A DNA stretch of 38,127 bases from Pseudomonas sp. GM80 (GTDB taxonomy: Bacteria; Pseudomonadota; Gammaproteobacteria; Pseudomonadales; Pseudomonadaceae). This document shows, one piece after another, positions 7,163 through 15,026 of the stretch (positions are counted from its first letter, which is position 1; each line of letters begins with the position of its first letter). The position numbers and the translations under genes were made by a program. The DNA lies in assembly GCF_000282515.1 (NCBI RefSeq), contig NZ_AKJD01000056.1:1-38127 (forward strand). The letters run 5' to 3'. The notes beneath the pieces were generated by a model, which saw only the letters and a list, made by a program, of their open reading frames with translations, had not been told where the DNA came from and ran no database searches.

Positions 7163-8364
7163 TGCGTGACGTTTATATCTGCGACGCGATTCGCACACCC
7201 ATTGGCCGCTTCGGCGGCGGTTTGTCCGCCGTGCGCGCCGATGATCTGGCCGCCGTGCCGATCAAGGCCCTGATGGAACGCAATCCCTCGGTGGACTGGA
7301 GCGCCATCGACGAAGTATTCCTCGGCTGCGCCAACCAGGCCGGCGAAGACAACCGCAATGTCGCGCGCATGGCGCTGCTGCTGGCAGGCCTGCCGGAAAG
7401 CGTGCCGGGCGTGACCCTCAATCGTCTTTGTGCTTCGGGCATGGACGCGATCGGCACGGCGTTTCGTGCGATTGCCAGCGGTGAGATGGAGCTGGCGATT
7501 GCCGGCGGCGTCGAGTCGATGTCCCGCGCACCGTTCGTGATGGGCAAGGCTGACGCGGCGTTTTCGCGCAACATGAAACTGGAAGACACCACCATCGGCT
7601 GGCGTTTCATCAACCCTTTGATGAAGGCGCAATACGGCGTCGACGCGATGCCGCAGACCGCTGACAACGTCGCCGACGACTATAAAGTCTCGCGCGCCGA
7701 TCAGGACGCTTTTGCCCTGCGCAGTCAGCAACGTACTGCCGCCGCGCAGGCCGCCGGCTACTTCGCTGAAGAAATCGTCGAAGTGCGGATCGCCCACAAG
7801 AAGGGCGAAACCGTGGTCAGCCAGGACGAACATCCGCGTGCCGACACGACAATAGAAGCGCTGACTAAACTGAAACCGGTCAACGGCCCGGACAAAACCG
7901 TTACCGCCGGCAATGCCTCCGGCGTCAACGACGGTGCCGCTGCGCTGATTCTGGCGTCCGCCGAAGCGGTGAAAAAACACGGCCTGACGGCCCGCGCCAA
8001 AGTGCTCGGCATGGCCAGCGCCGGTGTAGCCCCGCGCGTGATGGGCATCGGCCCGGTGCCAGCGGTGCGCAAATTGATCGAACGCCTCGGCGTAGCGGTC
8101 AGCGATTTCGCCGTGATCGAACTCAACGAAGCGTTTGCCAGCCAAGGCTTGGCAGTGCTGCGTGAACTGGGCCTGGCGGATGACGCCGCGCAGGTCAACC
8201 CGAACGGTGGGGCGATTGCCCTCGGCCACCCGTTGGGCATGAGCGGTGCGCGATTGGTATTGACCGCGCTGCATCAGTTGGAAAAGACCGGTGGCAAGAA
8301 AGGTCTGGCGACCATGTGCGTCGGTGTCGGCCAAGGTCTGGCTTTGGCCATCGAACGCGTCTGA
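7162..8364 (+). CDS. pcaF: 3-oxoadipyl-CoA thiolase PcaF
   Basis: A 400-residue thiolase that splits 3-oxoadipyl-CoA with CoA into succinyl-CoA and acetyl-CoA, ending the pathway. The three catalytic sites are present: Cys90 in NRLCASGMDAIG, His356 in GGAIALGHPLGMSGAR and Cys386 in TMCVGVGQG. Length and these positions equal P. putida PcaF. Two ATG codons stand in a row (7159 and 7162). I chose 7162 because AGGAG (7150-7154) is then 7 nt away and the protein begins MRDVYICDAIRTPIG as in the family. It overlaps pcaJ by 1 nt. Catalytic domain order is normal, with nothing truncated. Confidence 0.95.
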   Translation: MRDVYICDAIRTPIGRFGGGLSAVRADDLAAVPIKALMERNPSVDWSAIDEVFLGCANQAGEDNRNVARMALLLAGLPESVPGVTLNRLCASGMDAIGTAFRAIASGEMELAIAGGVESMSRAPFVMGKADAAFSRNMKLEDTTIGWRFINPLMKAQYGVDAMPQTADNVADDYKVSRADQDAFALRSQQRTAAAQAAGYFAEEIVEVRIAHKKGETVVSQDEHPRADTTIEALTKLKPVNGPDKTVTAGNASGVNDGAAALILASAEAVKKHGLTARAKVLGMASAGVAPRVMGIGPVPAVRKLIERLGVAVSDFAVIELNEAFASQGLAVLRELGLADDAAQVNPNGGAIALGHPLGMSGARLVLTALHQLEKTGGKKGLATMCVGVGQGLALAIERV

Positions 8365-8378
8365 CGCAAGCCGTGACG

Positions 8379-8386
8379 AAAAAGAA
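8379..8386 (+). promoter_or_regulatory. A-rich Crc/Hfq-type motif before pcaH
   Basis: AAAAAGAA fits AAnAAnAA and lies 14 nt before the pcaH ATG, directly before its ribosome site (GAGGAAAG). It suggests that dioxygenase translation is under catabolite repression separately from the upstream pcaIJF genes. Confidence 0.45.
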
Positions 8387-8400
8387 CAGAGGAAAGCGAC

Positions 8401-9105
8401 ATGTCTGACAAGCCTGGTTACCGTCGTCCGCAGGAAGGCACTCAGCCTGAGTACCTGCACCCGACCTATCAATCCACCAACCTGCGCTCGCCGTCGAAGC
8501 CGTTGGTGTTTCTGCCGCACTCGCTGTCGGAAATCACCGGCCCGACCATCGGCGCCGAACGTGTAGGCGACACCGATAACGACCTGACCGCCCAGCATGA
8601 GGGCGAGCCACAGGGCGAACGCATCATCATTCACGGCCGTGTACTGGACGAAAACGGTCTGCCGGTGCCGGGGATTCTGGTGGAGATCTGGCAGGCCAAC
8701 GCCGCCGGTCGTTACAACCACAAGCGCGATCTGCACGATGCGCCGCTCGACCCGAACTTCACCGGCACCGGCCGCACCGTGACCGACGCCGATGGCTGGT
8801 ACCAGTTCCAGACCATCAAGCCTGGCGCCTATCCGTGGGGCAACCACCACAATGCGTGGCGCCCGGCGCATATCCACTTTTCGCTGTTCGGGCCGAGCAT
8901 TCTTACGCGCCTGGTCACGCAAATGTACTTCCCGGGTGACCCGCTGCTGGCCTACGACCCGATCTACAACTGCGTGCCGGACACTTCGGCCAAGGAACGC
9001 CTGATCGCCAGTTTCGATCTGGAAAAAACCATTCCGTCCTACGCCCTCGGTTATCGCTGGGACATCGTGCTGCGCGGGCGTGAAGCCACGCCGATGGAGA
9101 AATAA
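8401..9105 (+). CDS. pcaH: Protocatechuate 3,4-dioxygenase beta subunit
   Basis: A 234-residue subunit carrying the non-haem Fe(III) of the enzyme that opens protocatechuate by intradiol cleavage to 3-carboxy-cis,cis-muconate. The four iron ligands are visible: Tyr105 (in AAGRYNHKRD), Tyr144 (GAYPWGNHHN), His157 and His159 (RPAHIHFSLFG). They stand 3 residues ahead of the numbering I recall for the P. putida beta subunit. The N-terminal extension (about 70 residues before the beta-sandwich) is normal for the beta chain. It is 36 nt after pcaF and 1 nt before pcaG. The link to pcaF is notable, because in P. putida and P. aeruginosa pcaHG stand elsewhere. Confidence 0.96.
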   Translation: MSDKPGYRRPQEGTQPEYLHPTYQSTNLRSPSKPLVFLPHSLSEITGPTIGAERVGDTDNDLTAQHEGEPQGERIIIHGRVLDENGLPVPGILVEIWQANAAGRYNHKRDLHDAPLDPNFTGTGRTVTDADGWYQFQTIKPGAYPWGNHHNAWRPAHIHFSLFGPSILTRLVTQMYFPGDPLLAYDPIYNCVPDTSAKERLIASFDLEKTIPSYALGYRWDIVLRGREATPMEK

Positions 9106-9106
9106 G

Positions 9107-9673
9107 ATGACGCTGACTGCGACCACGTCCCACACCGTCGGGCCGTATTACCACATCGGCCTGACCTGGCTGAACCGCGAAGACCTTACTGTCGAACAAA
9201 CCCTCGGTGAGCGCGTGGCGATCACCGGGCAAGTGGTGGACGGCAATGGCGATGTCGTCAACGACGCCATGCTCGAAGTCTGGCAGGCGAATGCTGCCGG
9301 TAAGTACGACCACCCGGAAGACGAGCAGGACAAAGCACTCGATCCGAACTTTGAAGGCTTTGGCCGCGTGCCGGTGGATGCTGAAGGGCGGTTTCGCTTT
9401 ACCACGATCAAACCGGGTACGGTTGAGGGGCTGAAAGGTTCGACCCAGGCGCCGCATTTGGTGGTGTTGGTATTTGCCCGTGGCTTGGTGAAGCACTTGC
9501 TGACGCGGATCTACTTTGAAGGCGAGCCTGCCAACGTTGATGATCCGTTGCTTGAGTGCGTGCCGGCGGAGCGCCGCACGACCTTGCTGGCGAAGAAGGA
9601 TGAATCGGGTGTTTACCAGTGGAATGTGATCCTGCAGGGCACTGATGCCGAGACGGTGTTCTTCGATTATTGA
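9107..9673 (+). CDS. pcaG: Protocatechuate 3,4-dioxygenase alpha subunit
   Basis: A 188-residue partner of PcaH. It has the same fold (LEVWQANAAGKYDHPEDEQD mirrors the beta chain) but lacks the iron-ligand pattern: the beta-chain RPAHIHF is replaced by APHLVVLVFARG. That is normal for the alpha chain, which lines the substrate pocket. An arginine in FARGLVKHLL probably stabilises the reaction. I chose ATG 9107 with GGAG at 9095-9098; an upstream in-frame start would run into the end of pcaH. A REP-type repeat follows, so it is probably the last gene of the pcaIJFHG transcript. Confidence 0.95.
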   Translation: MTLTATTSHTVGPYYHIGLTWLNREDLTVEQTLGERVAITGQVVDGNGDVVNDAMLEVWQANAAGKYDHPEDEQDKALDPNFEGFGRVPVDAEGRFRFTTIKPGTVEGLKGSTQAPHLVVLVFARGLVKHLLTRIYFEGEPANVDDPLLECVPAERRTTLLAKKDESGVYQWNVILQGTDAETVFFDY

Positions 9674-9700
9674 ACACTCCATCGGTGGTCAGCGATCAAC

Positions 9701-9833
9701 TGTGGCGAGGGGATTTATCCCCGTTCGAGTGCGAAGCGCTCGCAAATCAGATACACGCGATTTACCTGAAATAACGCGTTGAATGGTTTTGGGGCCGCTT
9801 CGCTGCCCAACGGGGATAAATCCCCTCGCCACA
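9701..9833. repeat. Long inverted repeat element, family C
   Basis: The outer arms TGTGGCGAGGGGATTTATCC and its inverted copy enclose about 90 nt that include a second inverted motif (GAAGCGCTCGC near 9732; GGGGCCGCTTCGCTGCCCAA near 9791). A second copy lies at 32790-32910. It fills most of the gap between pcaG and pcaT. Confidence 0.85.
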
Positions 9834-9919
9834 AAGGCTGGTCAAGAGCTGGGTGATGATCCAATGTGGAACGGGACTGTTGCAAAGTATGTCTAGACTC
9901 TCACTGTCCCTATCGAGTG

Positions 9920-9927
9920 AAAAACAA
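9920..9927 (+). promoter_or_regulatory. A-rich Crc/Hfq-type motif at the pcaT start
   Basis: AAAAACAA fits AAnAAnAA and its last base is the A of the pcaT ATG, so a bound Hfq/Crc complex would cover the ribosome site. Confidence 0.45.
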
Positions 9928-11222
9928 TGACAACCACCACCTCCCATTACACCGGCGAAGAGCGCAGCAAGCGCATCTTTGCCATTGTCGGCGCCTCGTC
10001 CGGCAACCTTGTCGAATGGTTCGACTTCTACGTCTACGCCTTTTGCGCGATCTATTTTGCCCCGGCGTTTTTCCCCTCCGACAACCCGACGGTGCAACTG
10101 GTCAACACCGCCGGCGTGTTCGCTGCCGGCTTCCTGATGCGCCCGATCGGTGGCTGGATTTTCGGCCGGGTTGCTGACAAGCACGGGCGCAAGAAGTCGA
10201 TGCTCATCTCGATTCTGATGATGTGTTTTGGCTCGTTGCTGATCGCCTGTCTGCCAACCTACAACACCATTGGCGTCTGGGCGCCGATCCTGTTGCTGTT
10301 CGCACGTCTGCTGCAAGGCCTGTCGGTCGGCGGCGAGTACGGCACCACCGCCACCTACATGAGCGAAGTTGCCCTCAAGGGCCAGCGCGGATTTTTCGCC
10401 TCGTTCCAGTACGTGACCCTGATCGGCGGGCAACTGCTGGCGGTGTCGCTGGTGGTGATCCTGCAGCAGTTCCTCACCGAAGAAGACCTGCGCGCCTACG
10501 GCTGGCGGATTCCGTTTGTGGTCGGTGCGGTGGCGGCGTTGATTTCGCTGTTCCTGCGTCGCAGCTTGAAAGAAACCACCAACGAAGAAACCCGCGCGCA
10601 CAAAGACGCTGGCAGCATCAGCGCGCTGTTCCGCGATCACAAAGCCGCGTTCATCACCGTGCTCGGATACACCGCCGGTGGCTCGCTGATTTTCTACACC
10701 TTCACCACGTACATGCAGAAATACCTGGTCAACACCGCCGGCATGCACGCCAAGACCGCCAGCTACATCATGACCGGCGCGCTGTTCCTGTATATGTGCA
10801 TGCAGCCGCTGTTCGGCATGCTCGCCGACAAGATCGGCCGACGTAATTCGATGTTGTGGTTTGGCGCGCTGGGTACGCTGTTCACGGTGCCGATTCTGTT
10901 GAGCCTGAAAAGCGTCAGCAGCCCGTTCCTCGCGTTTGTGCTGATCACCGTGGCGCTGGCGATCGTCAGTTTCTACACCTCGATCAGCGGCCTGGTGAAA
11001 GCCGAAATGTTCCCGCCGGAAGTCCGCGCCCTCGGCGTCGGTCTGGCCTATGCGGTGGCCAACGCGATCTTCGGTGGTTCGGCGGAATTCGTCGCCCTGA
11101 GCCTGAAGAACATCGGCATGGAAAATTCTTTCTACTGGTACGTGACGGTGATGATGGCGATCGCGTTCCTGTTCAGTCTGCGCTTGCCGAAACAGGCGGC
11201 GTACTTGCACCACGACCTCTAA
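9927..11222 (+). CDS. pcaT: PcaT, MFS transporter of the metabolite:H+ symporter group
   Basis: A 431-residue, 12-helix permease of the ShiA/ProP-type metabolite:H+ symporter group. It has [14 protein letters not shown] in helix 1, [17 protein letters not shown] after helix 2 (MFS motif A) and [13 protein letters not shown] near helix 4, all hallmarks of that group. P. putida PcaT has been linked to uptake of 3-oxoadipate or other dicarboxylates. It comes before pcaB as in P. putida. No clear ribosome site is visible; the region just before ATG is the A-rich motif. A 9-bp perfect GC hairpin follows at 11231-11253. Confidence 0.9.
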   Translation: MTTTTSHYTGEERSKRIFAIVGASSGNLVEWFDFYVYAFCAIYFAPAFFPSDNPTVQLVNTAGVFAAGFLMRPIGGWIFGRVADKHGRKKSMLISILMMCFGSLLIACLPTYNTIGVWAPILLLFARLLQGLSVGGEYGTTATYMSEVALKGQRGFFASFQYVTLIGGQLLAVSLVVILQQFLTEEDLRAYGWRIPFVVGAVAALISLFLRRSLKETTNEETRAHKDAGSISALFRDHKAAFITVLGYTAGGSLIFYTFTTYMQKYLVNTAGMHAKTASYIMTGALFLYMCMQPLFGMLADKIGRRNSMLWFGALGTLFTVPILLSLKSVSSPFLAFVLITVALAIVSFYTSISGLVKAEMFPPEVRALGVGLAYAVANAIFGGSAEFVALSLKNIGMENSFYWYVTVMMAIAFLFSLRLPKQAAYLHHDL

Positions 11223-11230
11223 CCCGATGC

Positions 11231-11253
11231 GCGCGGGCCGTGATGGCCCGCGC
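11231..11253 (+). other. Perfect GC hairpin between pcaT and pcaB
   Basis: GCGCGGGCC (11231-11239) pairs with GGCCCGCGC (11245-11253) around GTGAT. It ends 4 nt before the pcaB ribosome site (AAGG at 11258-11261). A run of T (11263-11267) follows after 9 nt, too far for a standard terminator. It may modulate pcaB expression or protect the pcaT 3' end. Confidence 0.5.
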
Positions 11254-11267
11254 CGGCAAGGATTTTT

Positions 11268-12632
11268 ATGACTCAGCGACCGGGCAATCAATTGTTCGAT
11301 GCCTACTTCACTGCCCGCGATATGCGTGAGGTGTTCTGCGATCAGGGCCGCGTGCAGGCGATGCTCGACTTCGAAGCGGCGCTGGCCCGGGCCGAGGCGC
11401 GCGTCGGTTTGATTCCTGACTCTGCGGTGGCACCGATTGCGACGGCGTGCAGCGCCGCTCTGTATGACTTCGCGGCACTCGGCGAGGCGATTGCCACGGC
11501 CGGCAATTCGGCGATTCCGCTGGTCAAGGCGTTGGGCAAGCAGATTGCTGCGACCGATGCCGAGGCTGAGCGCTATGTGCATTTGGGCGCGACCAGTCAG
11601 GACGTGATGGATTCCGGGCTGGTGCTGCAATTGCGTCAGGCGCTGGAATTGATTGAACGTGATCTGGTGCAATTGGCCGATTCGCTCGCCAGTCAGGCGC
11701 AACGTCATGCTGCGACGCCGCTGGCCGGACGCACGTGGCTGCAACACGCGACGCCGGTGACCCTCGGTATGAAAATCGCCGGATGGCTGGGCGCTGTCAC
11801 TCGCAGTCGTCAGCGTCTGCGTGAACTCAAACCGCGTCTGCTGGTGCTGCAATTTGGCGGCGCCTCCGGGACGCTTGCAGCACTTGGCGAACAGGCGATG
11901 CCGATTGCCGAAGCGCTGGCTGAAGAACTGCAACTGACCTTGCCCGAACAGCCGTGGCACACCCAGCGTGATCGCGTGGTGGAGTTCGGTGCGGTGCTCG
12001 GTTTGATCGCCGGCAGCCTCGGCAAATTCGGCCGCGACATCAGCCTGTTGATGCAGACCGAAGCCGCCGAGGTGTTCGAGCCTTCGGCGCCGGGCAAGGG
12101 TGGTTCGTCGACCATGCCGCACAAACGCAATCCGGTCGGCGCTGCGGTGTTGATCGGTGCGGCGACGCGGGTGCCGGGGCTGGTCTCGACGCTGTTCAGC
12201 GCAATGCCGCAGGAGCACGAGCGTAGCCTCGGTCTGTGGCATGCCGAGTGGGAAACCTTGCCGGAGATTTGCTGCCTGGTGTCCGGCTCGCTGCAACAGG
12301 CTCGGTTGTTGGCGCAAGGGCTGGAAGTCGACGCCGAACGCATGTCGCGCAATCTCGAATTGACCCAAGGGCTGGTGCTGGCCGAAGCGGTGAGCATTGT
12401 CCTTGCGCAACGGGTTGGTCGCGACACCGCGCATCACCTGCTCGAACAATGCTGCAAACGCGCGGTGGCCGAACAGCGCCATTTGCGCGCCGTTCTCGCT
12501 GACGAACCGCAAGTCACCGCCGAATTGAGCAGCGCTGAACTCGATCATCTTTTGAACCCCGCCCATTACCTCGGTCAGGCGCAAGTCTGGGTCGAGCGTG
12601 CGGTGGCTGAACACAACGCATTGTCTGACTGA
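11268..12632 (+). CDS. pcaB: 3-carboxy-cis,cis-muconate cycloisomerase
   Basis: A 454-residue member of the fumarase/aspartase superfamily. It turns 3-carboxymuconate into 4-carboxymuconolactone. The superfamily signature GGSSTMPHKRNP is present (about residues 277-288), as is the TSQDVMDSG stretch near residue 107 that forms part of the active site. Length matches P. putida PcaB. The start ATG 11268 has AAGG at 11258-11261. It is separated by 12 nt from pcaD, so pcaBDC are co-transcribed. The catalytic parts appear intact. Confidence 0.95.
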   Translation: MTQRPGNQLFDAYFTARDMREVFCDQGRVQAMLDFEAALARAEARVGLIPDSAVAPIATACSAALYDFAALGEAIATAGNSAIPLVKALGKQIAATDAEAERYVHLGATSQDVMDSGLVLQLRQALELIERDLVQLADSLASQAQRHAATPLAGRTWLQHATPVTLGMKIAGWLGAVTRSRQRLRELKPRLLVLQFGGASGTLAALGEQAMPIAEALAEELQLTLPEQPWHTQRDRVVEFGAVLGLIAGSLGKFGRDISLLMQTEAAEVFEPSAPGKGGSSTMPHKRNPVGAAVLIGAATRVPGLVSTLFSAMPQEHERSLGLWHAEWETLPEICCLVSGSLQQARLLAQGLEVDAERMSRNLELTQGLVLAEAVSIVLAQRVGRDTAHHLLEQCCKRAVAEQRHLRAVLADEPQVTAELSSAELDHLLNPAHYLGQAQVWVERAVAEHNALSD

Positions 12633-12644
12633 AAGGAGAGGGCT

Positions 12645-13433
12645 GTGGCTTTCGTTCAACTCGCCGATGGCGAACTGCACTATCAAATAGAAGGCCCGGT
12701 CGATGCACCGGTGCTGGTGCTGTCCAACTCGCTGGGCACTGATTTGCACATGTGGGACGCGCAGATGCCGGCGTTCACCGAGCACTTTCGTGTGCTGCGT
12801 TTCGACACCCGTGGTCACGGCAAATCGCTGGTGACACCGGGGCCGTACAGCATTGAGCAACTCGGTCACGATGTGCTCGGCCTGCTGGATGCACTGCACA
12901 TTGAGCGTGCGCATTTCTGCGGATTGTCGATGGGCGGCCTGATCGGCCAGTGGCTGGGGATCAATGCCGGGCACCGTCTGCACAAGCTGATCGTCTGCAA
13001 CACGGCGGCAAAAATCGGCGACCCGTCGGTGTGGAATCCGCGCATCGAAACCGTGCTGCGCGACGGTTCGGTAGCGATGGTTGCCCTGCGTGATGCATCG
13101 ATTGCCCGTTGGTTTACTCCGGACTTTTCCGCGGCGCATCCGGCGGCGGCCAAGCAGATTACCGACATGCTCGCGGCGACTTCGCCTGAAGGTTACGCGG
13201 CCAATTGCGCGGCGGTGCGAGATGCCGATTTCCGCGAGCAACTGGCGTCGATCAACGTGCCGTTGCTGGTGATTGCCGGCACTGAAGATGCGGTGACGCC
13301 GCCGTCCGGTGGGCATTTCATTCAGGAGCATGTACGCGGTGCCGAGTACGCCGAGTTCTATGCGGCGCATCTTTCGAACGTGCAGGCCGGTGCTGATTTC
13401 AGTGATCGCGTATTGGCGTTTCTAAACGCCTGA
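12645..13433 (+). CDS. pcaD: 3-oxoadipate enol-lactonase
   Basis: A 262-residue alpha/beta hydrolase that opens 3-oxoadipate enol-lactone to 3-oxoadipate. The nucleophile elbow is GLSMGG with Ser95, and the rest of the triad fits Asp215 (AGTEDAVTPP) and His242 (AAHLSNVQ). The oxyanion region NSLGTDLHMWD is near residue 28. It starts with GTG at 12645, with AGGAG at 12634-12638. It is a separate gene from pcaC, not a fused pcaL as in actinobacteria. Cycloisomerase and decarboxylase genes flank it by 12 nt each. Confidence 0.94.
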   Translation: MAFVQLADGELHYQIEGPVDAPVLVLSNSLGTDLHMWDAQMPAFTEHFRVLRFDTRGHGKSLVTPGPYSIEQLGHDVLGLLDALHIERAHFCGLSMGGLIGQWLGINAGHRLHKLIVCNTAAKIGDPSVWNPRIETVLRDGSVAMVALRDASIARWFTPDFSAAHPAAAKQITDMLAATSPEGYAANCAAVRDADFREQLASINVPLLVIAGTEDAVTPPSGGHFIQEHVRGAEYAEFYAAHLSNVQAGADFSDRVLAFLNA

Positions 13434-13445
13434 CAGGGGATTTTC

Positions 13446-13838
13446 GTGGACGAGAAACAACGTTACGACGACGGCATGCAAGTGCGCCGCGCGGTACTTG
13501 GTGATGCGCATGTCGATCGCAGCCTGACCACGCTGACCGAGTTCAACTCGGAGTTTCAGGAGATGATCACCCGGCATGCCTGGGGCGATATCTGGACGCG
13601 TCCGGGCTTGCCTCGGCACACGCGCAGTTTGATCACCATCGCCATGCTGATCGGCATGAACCGCGAAGGTGAGCTGAAACTGCATTTGCGCGCGGCGGCA
13701 AATAATGGCGTGAGTCGCGGTGAGATCAAGGAAGTGATCATGCAGAGCGCGATTTACTGCGGGATTCCGGCGGCGAATGCGACGTTTCATTTGGCCGAAG
13801 CGGTGTGGGATGAGCTTGGGGTTGAATCCCGCGAGTGA
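13446..13838 (+). CDS. pcaC: 4-carboxymuconolactone decarboxylase
   Basis: A 130-residue, all-helical protein of the carboxymuconolactone decarboxylase family. It removes CO2 from 4-carboxymuconolactone to give 3-oxoadipate enol-lactone. The family stretch LKLHLRAAANNGVSRGEIKE (about residues 78-97) and the later YCGIPAANATFHLAE are visible. The start is GTG at 13446 (MDEKQRYDDGMQVRR), preceded by AGGGG. Although it acts before PcaD in the pathway, it stands after pcaD in the operon, as in P. putida. A family A REP pair 13 nt downstream separates it from the convergent tam gene. Confidence 0.95.
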   Translation: MDEKQRYDDGMQVRRAVLGDAHVDRSLTTLTEFNSEFQEMITRHAWGDIWTRPGLPRHTRSLITIAMLIGMNREGELKLHLRAAANNGVSRGEIKEVIMQSAIYCGIPAANATFHLAEAVWDELGVESRE

Positions 13839-13851
13839 CGGTTGAAACCGA

Positions 13852-13928
13852 AAAAGATCGCAGCCTTCGGCAGCTCCTACATTTGGAATGCGTTCCCCTG
13901 TAGGAGCTGCCGAAGGCTGCGATCTTTT
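13852..13928. repeat. REP pair, family A (arms inward)
   Basis: Arms at 13852-13881 and 13899-13928 are inverted copies of the 30-nt family A element, with a 17-nt spacer ending in TTCCCC as in the 5281 copy. It lies between the convergent pcaC and tam genes and reaches within 5 nt of the tam stop. Confidence 0.9.
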
Positions 13929-13933
13929 GCTCT

Positions 13934-14740
13934 TCAAACCGTGGCGACAATAAATATCCGCTTGAACGCAAACAACGTATGCCCGTCCGCCTCCTGGGGA
14001 TACTGCGCGTGCACCCGTATCAGAAAGTGATAAATAAACCGCGCCTGTTCTGCTGAATTCAGCGCTTGCATCACCGGCCGCAGCGCCGACACTTTCACCC
14101 AGTCATACACCGGCGATTTACCGTCAACCACCTGCAACTGCTCGGTCTCCCAGATATCCAGCGACGAGGTCATTGGCGCGAGCAATCGGTAGTAGTCCTC
14201 CAGCGCCAACAATGGCCGCGCCGCCATGCGCTGGCGCAGTTCAGGCGTGCCCAATGGCGTGCCGCCGACGCCGCCGTCGTCGAGTGTTTCGAGCATCAGC
14301 CGATACCACAACGCATCGCGCCAGTCGGGCATATGCGCCGCCAGGCAACCACCCGCGTTGAGTTGACCAAGCAGGTTCGGCAGCAGCGTTTCATGGCCAT
14401 GGATGAAATGCAGCACAGCGGCGGCAAACAGCAGATCCGCCGGTTGTTCAGGTTGCCAGTCGAGCAAGTCGCACTGTTGCCATGAAGCGTTGATCGGCAG
14501 GCCGCGCGCCTCGTCGAGCATCTGCGCTGAGCTGTCGATGCCCAGCAGCTGCGCGCGCGGCCAGCGTTCGGCCAACAACCGCGTGGCGATGCCGGTGCCG
14601 CAACCGAGGTCAACAATTCGTCTGGGGTTGTGCAGGTGGACGCGGTCGAGCAATTCATTGACCGGACGTTGCCTGAGCTTGGAAAACTGCTGGTACGCTT
14701 TGGCGTTCCAGTCAGGGACTGCTTTGAGTAGGGTGATCAT
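13934..14740 (-). CDS. tam: Trans-aconitate 2-methyltransferase
   Basis: A 268-residue class I SAM-dependent methyltransferase. Motif I is VDLGCGTGIATRLLAE (about residues 43-58) and the acidic motif II is LLGIDSSAQML (about 67-77). The N-terminus LKAVPDWNAKAYQQFSKLRQ and the PVNELLDRV stretch fit Tam, which methylates trans-aconitate, a tricarboxylate by-product that inhibits aconitase. It is in the middle of the aromatic catabolic region on the opposite strand. Its neighbours make a tricarboxylate such as 3-carboxymuconate, so a role in that pathway is conceivable but unproven. The start ATG 14740 is preceded by GAGGACGACC on the coding strand. Confidence 0.85.
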   Translation of the reverse strand: MITLLKAVPDWNAKAYQQFSKLRQRPVNELLDRVHLHNPRRIVDLGCGTGIATRLLAERWPRAQLLGIDSSAQMLDEARGLPINASWQQCDLLDWQPEQPADLLFAAAVLHFIHGHETLLPNLLGQLNAGGCLAAHMPDWRDALWYRLMLETLDDGGVGGTPLGTPELRQRMAARPLLALEDYYRLLAPMTSSLDIWETEQLQVVDGKSPVYDWVKVSALRPVMQALNSAEQARFIYHFLIRVHAQYPQEADGHTLFAFKRIFIVATV

Positions 14741-14841
14741 GAGGTCGTCCTCTGGTGATCAACAGTGTCTTCCGATGACAGCCTGGCTCAAGTCTTTAGG
14801 GGACCAACATCAACAGATAACGGAAGCGGGAAGGGGCGTAC

Positions 14842-14863
14842 ACCTGAGTCCTTCAGGTTTTTT
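14842..14863 (+). terminator. Terminator with no gene: possible small RNA upstream of tam
   Basis: ACCTGA (14842-14847) pairs with TCAGGT (14853-14858) around GTCCT and runs into TTTTT (14859-14863), a plus-strand intrinsic terminator. The only gene close by, tam, starts at 14740 on the other strand. A transcript of unknown start, perhaps from 14750 on, could end here. No protein is convincing in this stretch. Confidence 0.45.
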
Positions 14864-14919
14864 CACTCTACTCGACGCCCGGCAAAGTGCCATTAATCCA
14901 GACCAATGGCATAGCCCCC

Positions 14920-14997
14920 TGTAGGAGCTGCCGAAGGCTGCGATCTTTTGACGTTGTTTTCAAGATCAAAAGATCGCAGCCTTCGGCAGCTCCTACA
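14920..14997. repeat. REP pair, family A (arms outward)
   Basis: Two inverted family A copies (14920-14949 and 14968-14997) in the reverse arrangement to those at 5281 and 13852. The spacer holds GACGTTG and CAAGATC, as in the copies at 30556 and 38065. It lies 29 nt after the porin stop. Confidence 0.9.
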
Positions 14998-15026
14998 GGG
15001 ATCGCGGGGATCAGATCTAACGGTGT

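Noticed and set aside
7141..9135. A 664-codon open frame opposite pcaF and pcaH
   Set aside because: Same reason: antisense shadow with the composition of a reverse reading, no domain.
9762..13370. A 1202-codon open frame on the minus strand opposite pcaT, pcaB and pcaD
   Set aside because: It covers well-supported genes on the other strand, is rich in Arg, His and Gln as antisense frames of GC-rich genes are, and shows no known domain.
13852..15000. Closely placed repeats that might look like a CRISPR array
   Set aside because: They are inverted pairs of a REP element, not direct repeats with regular unique spacers, and no cas genes are present.
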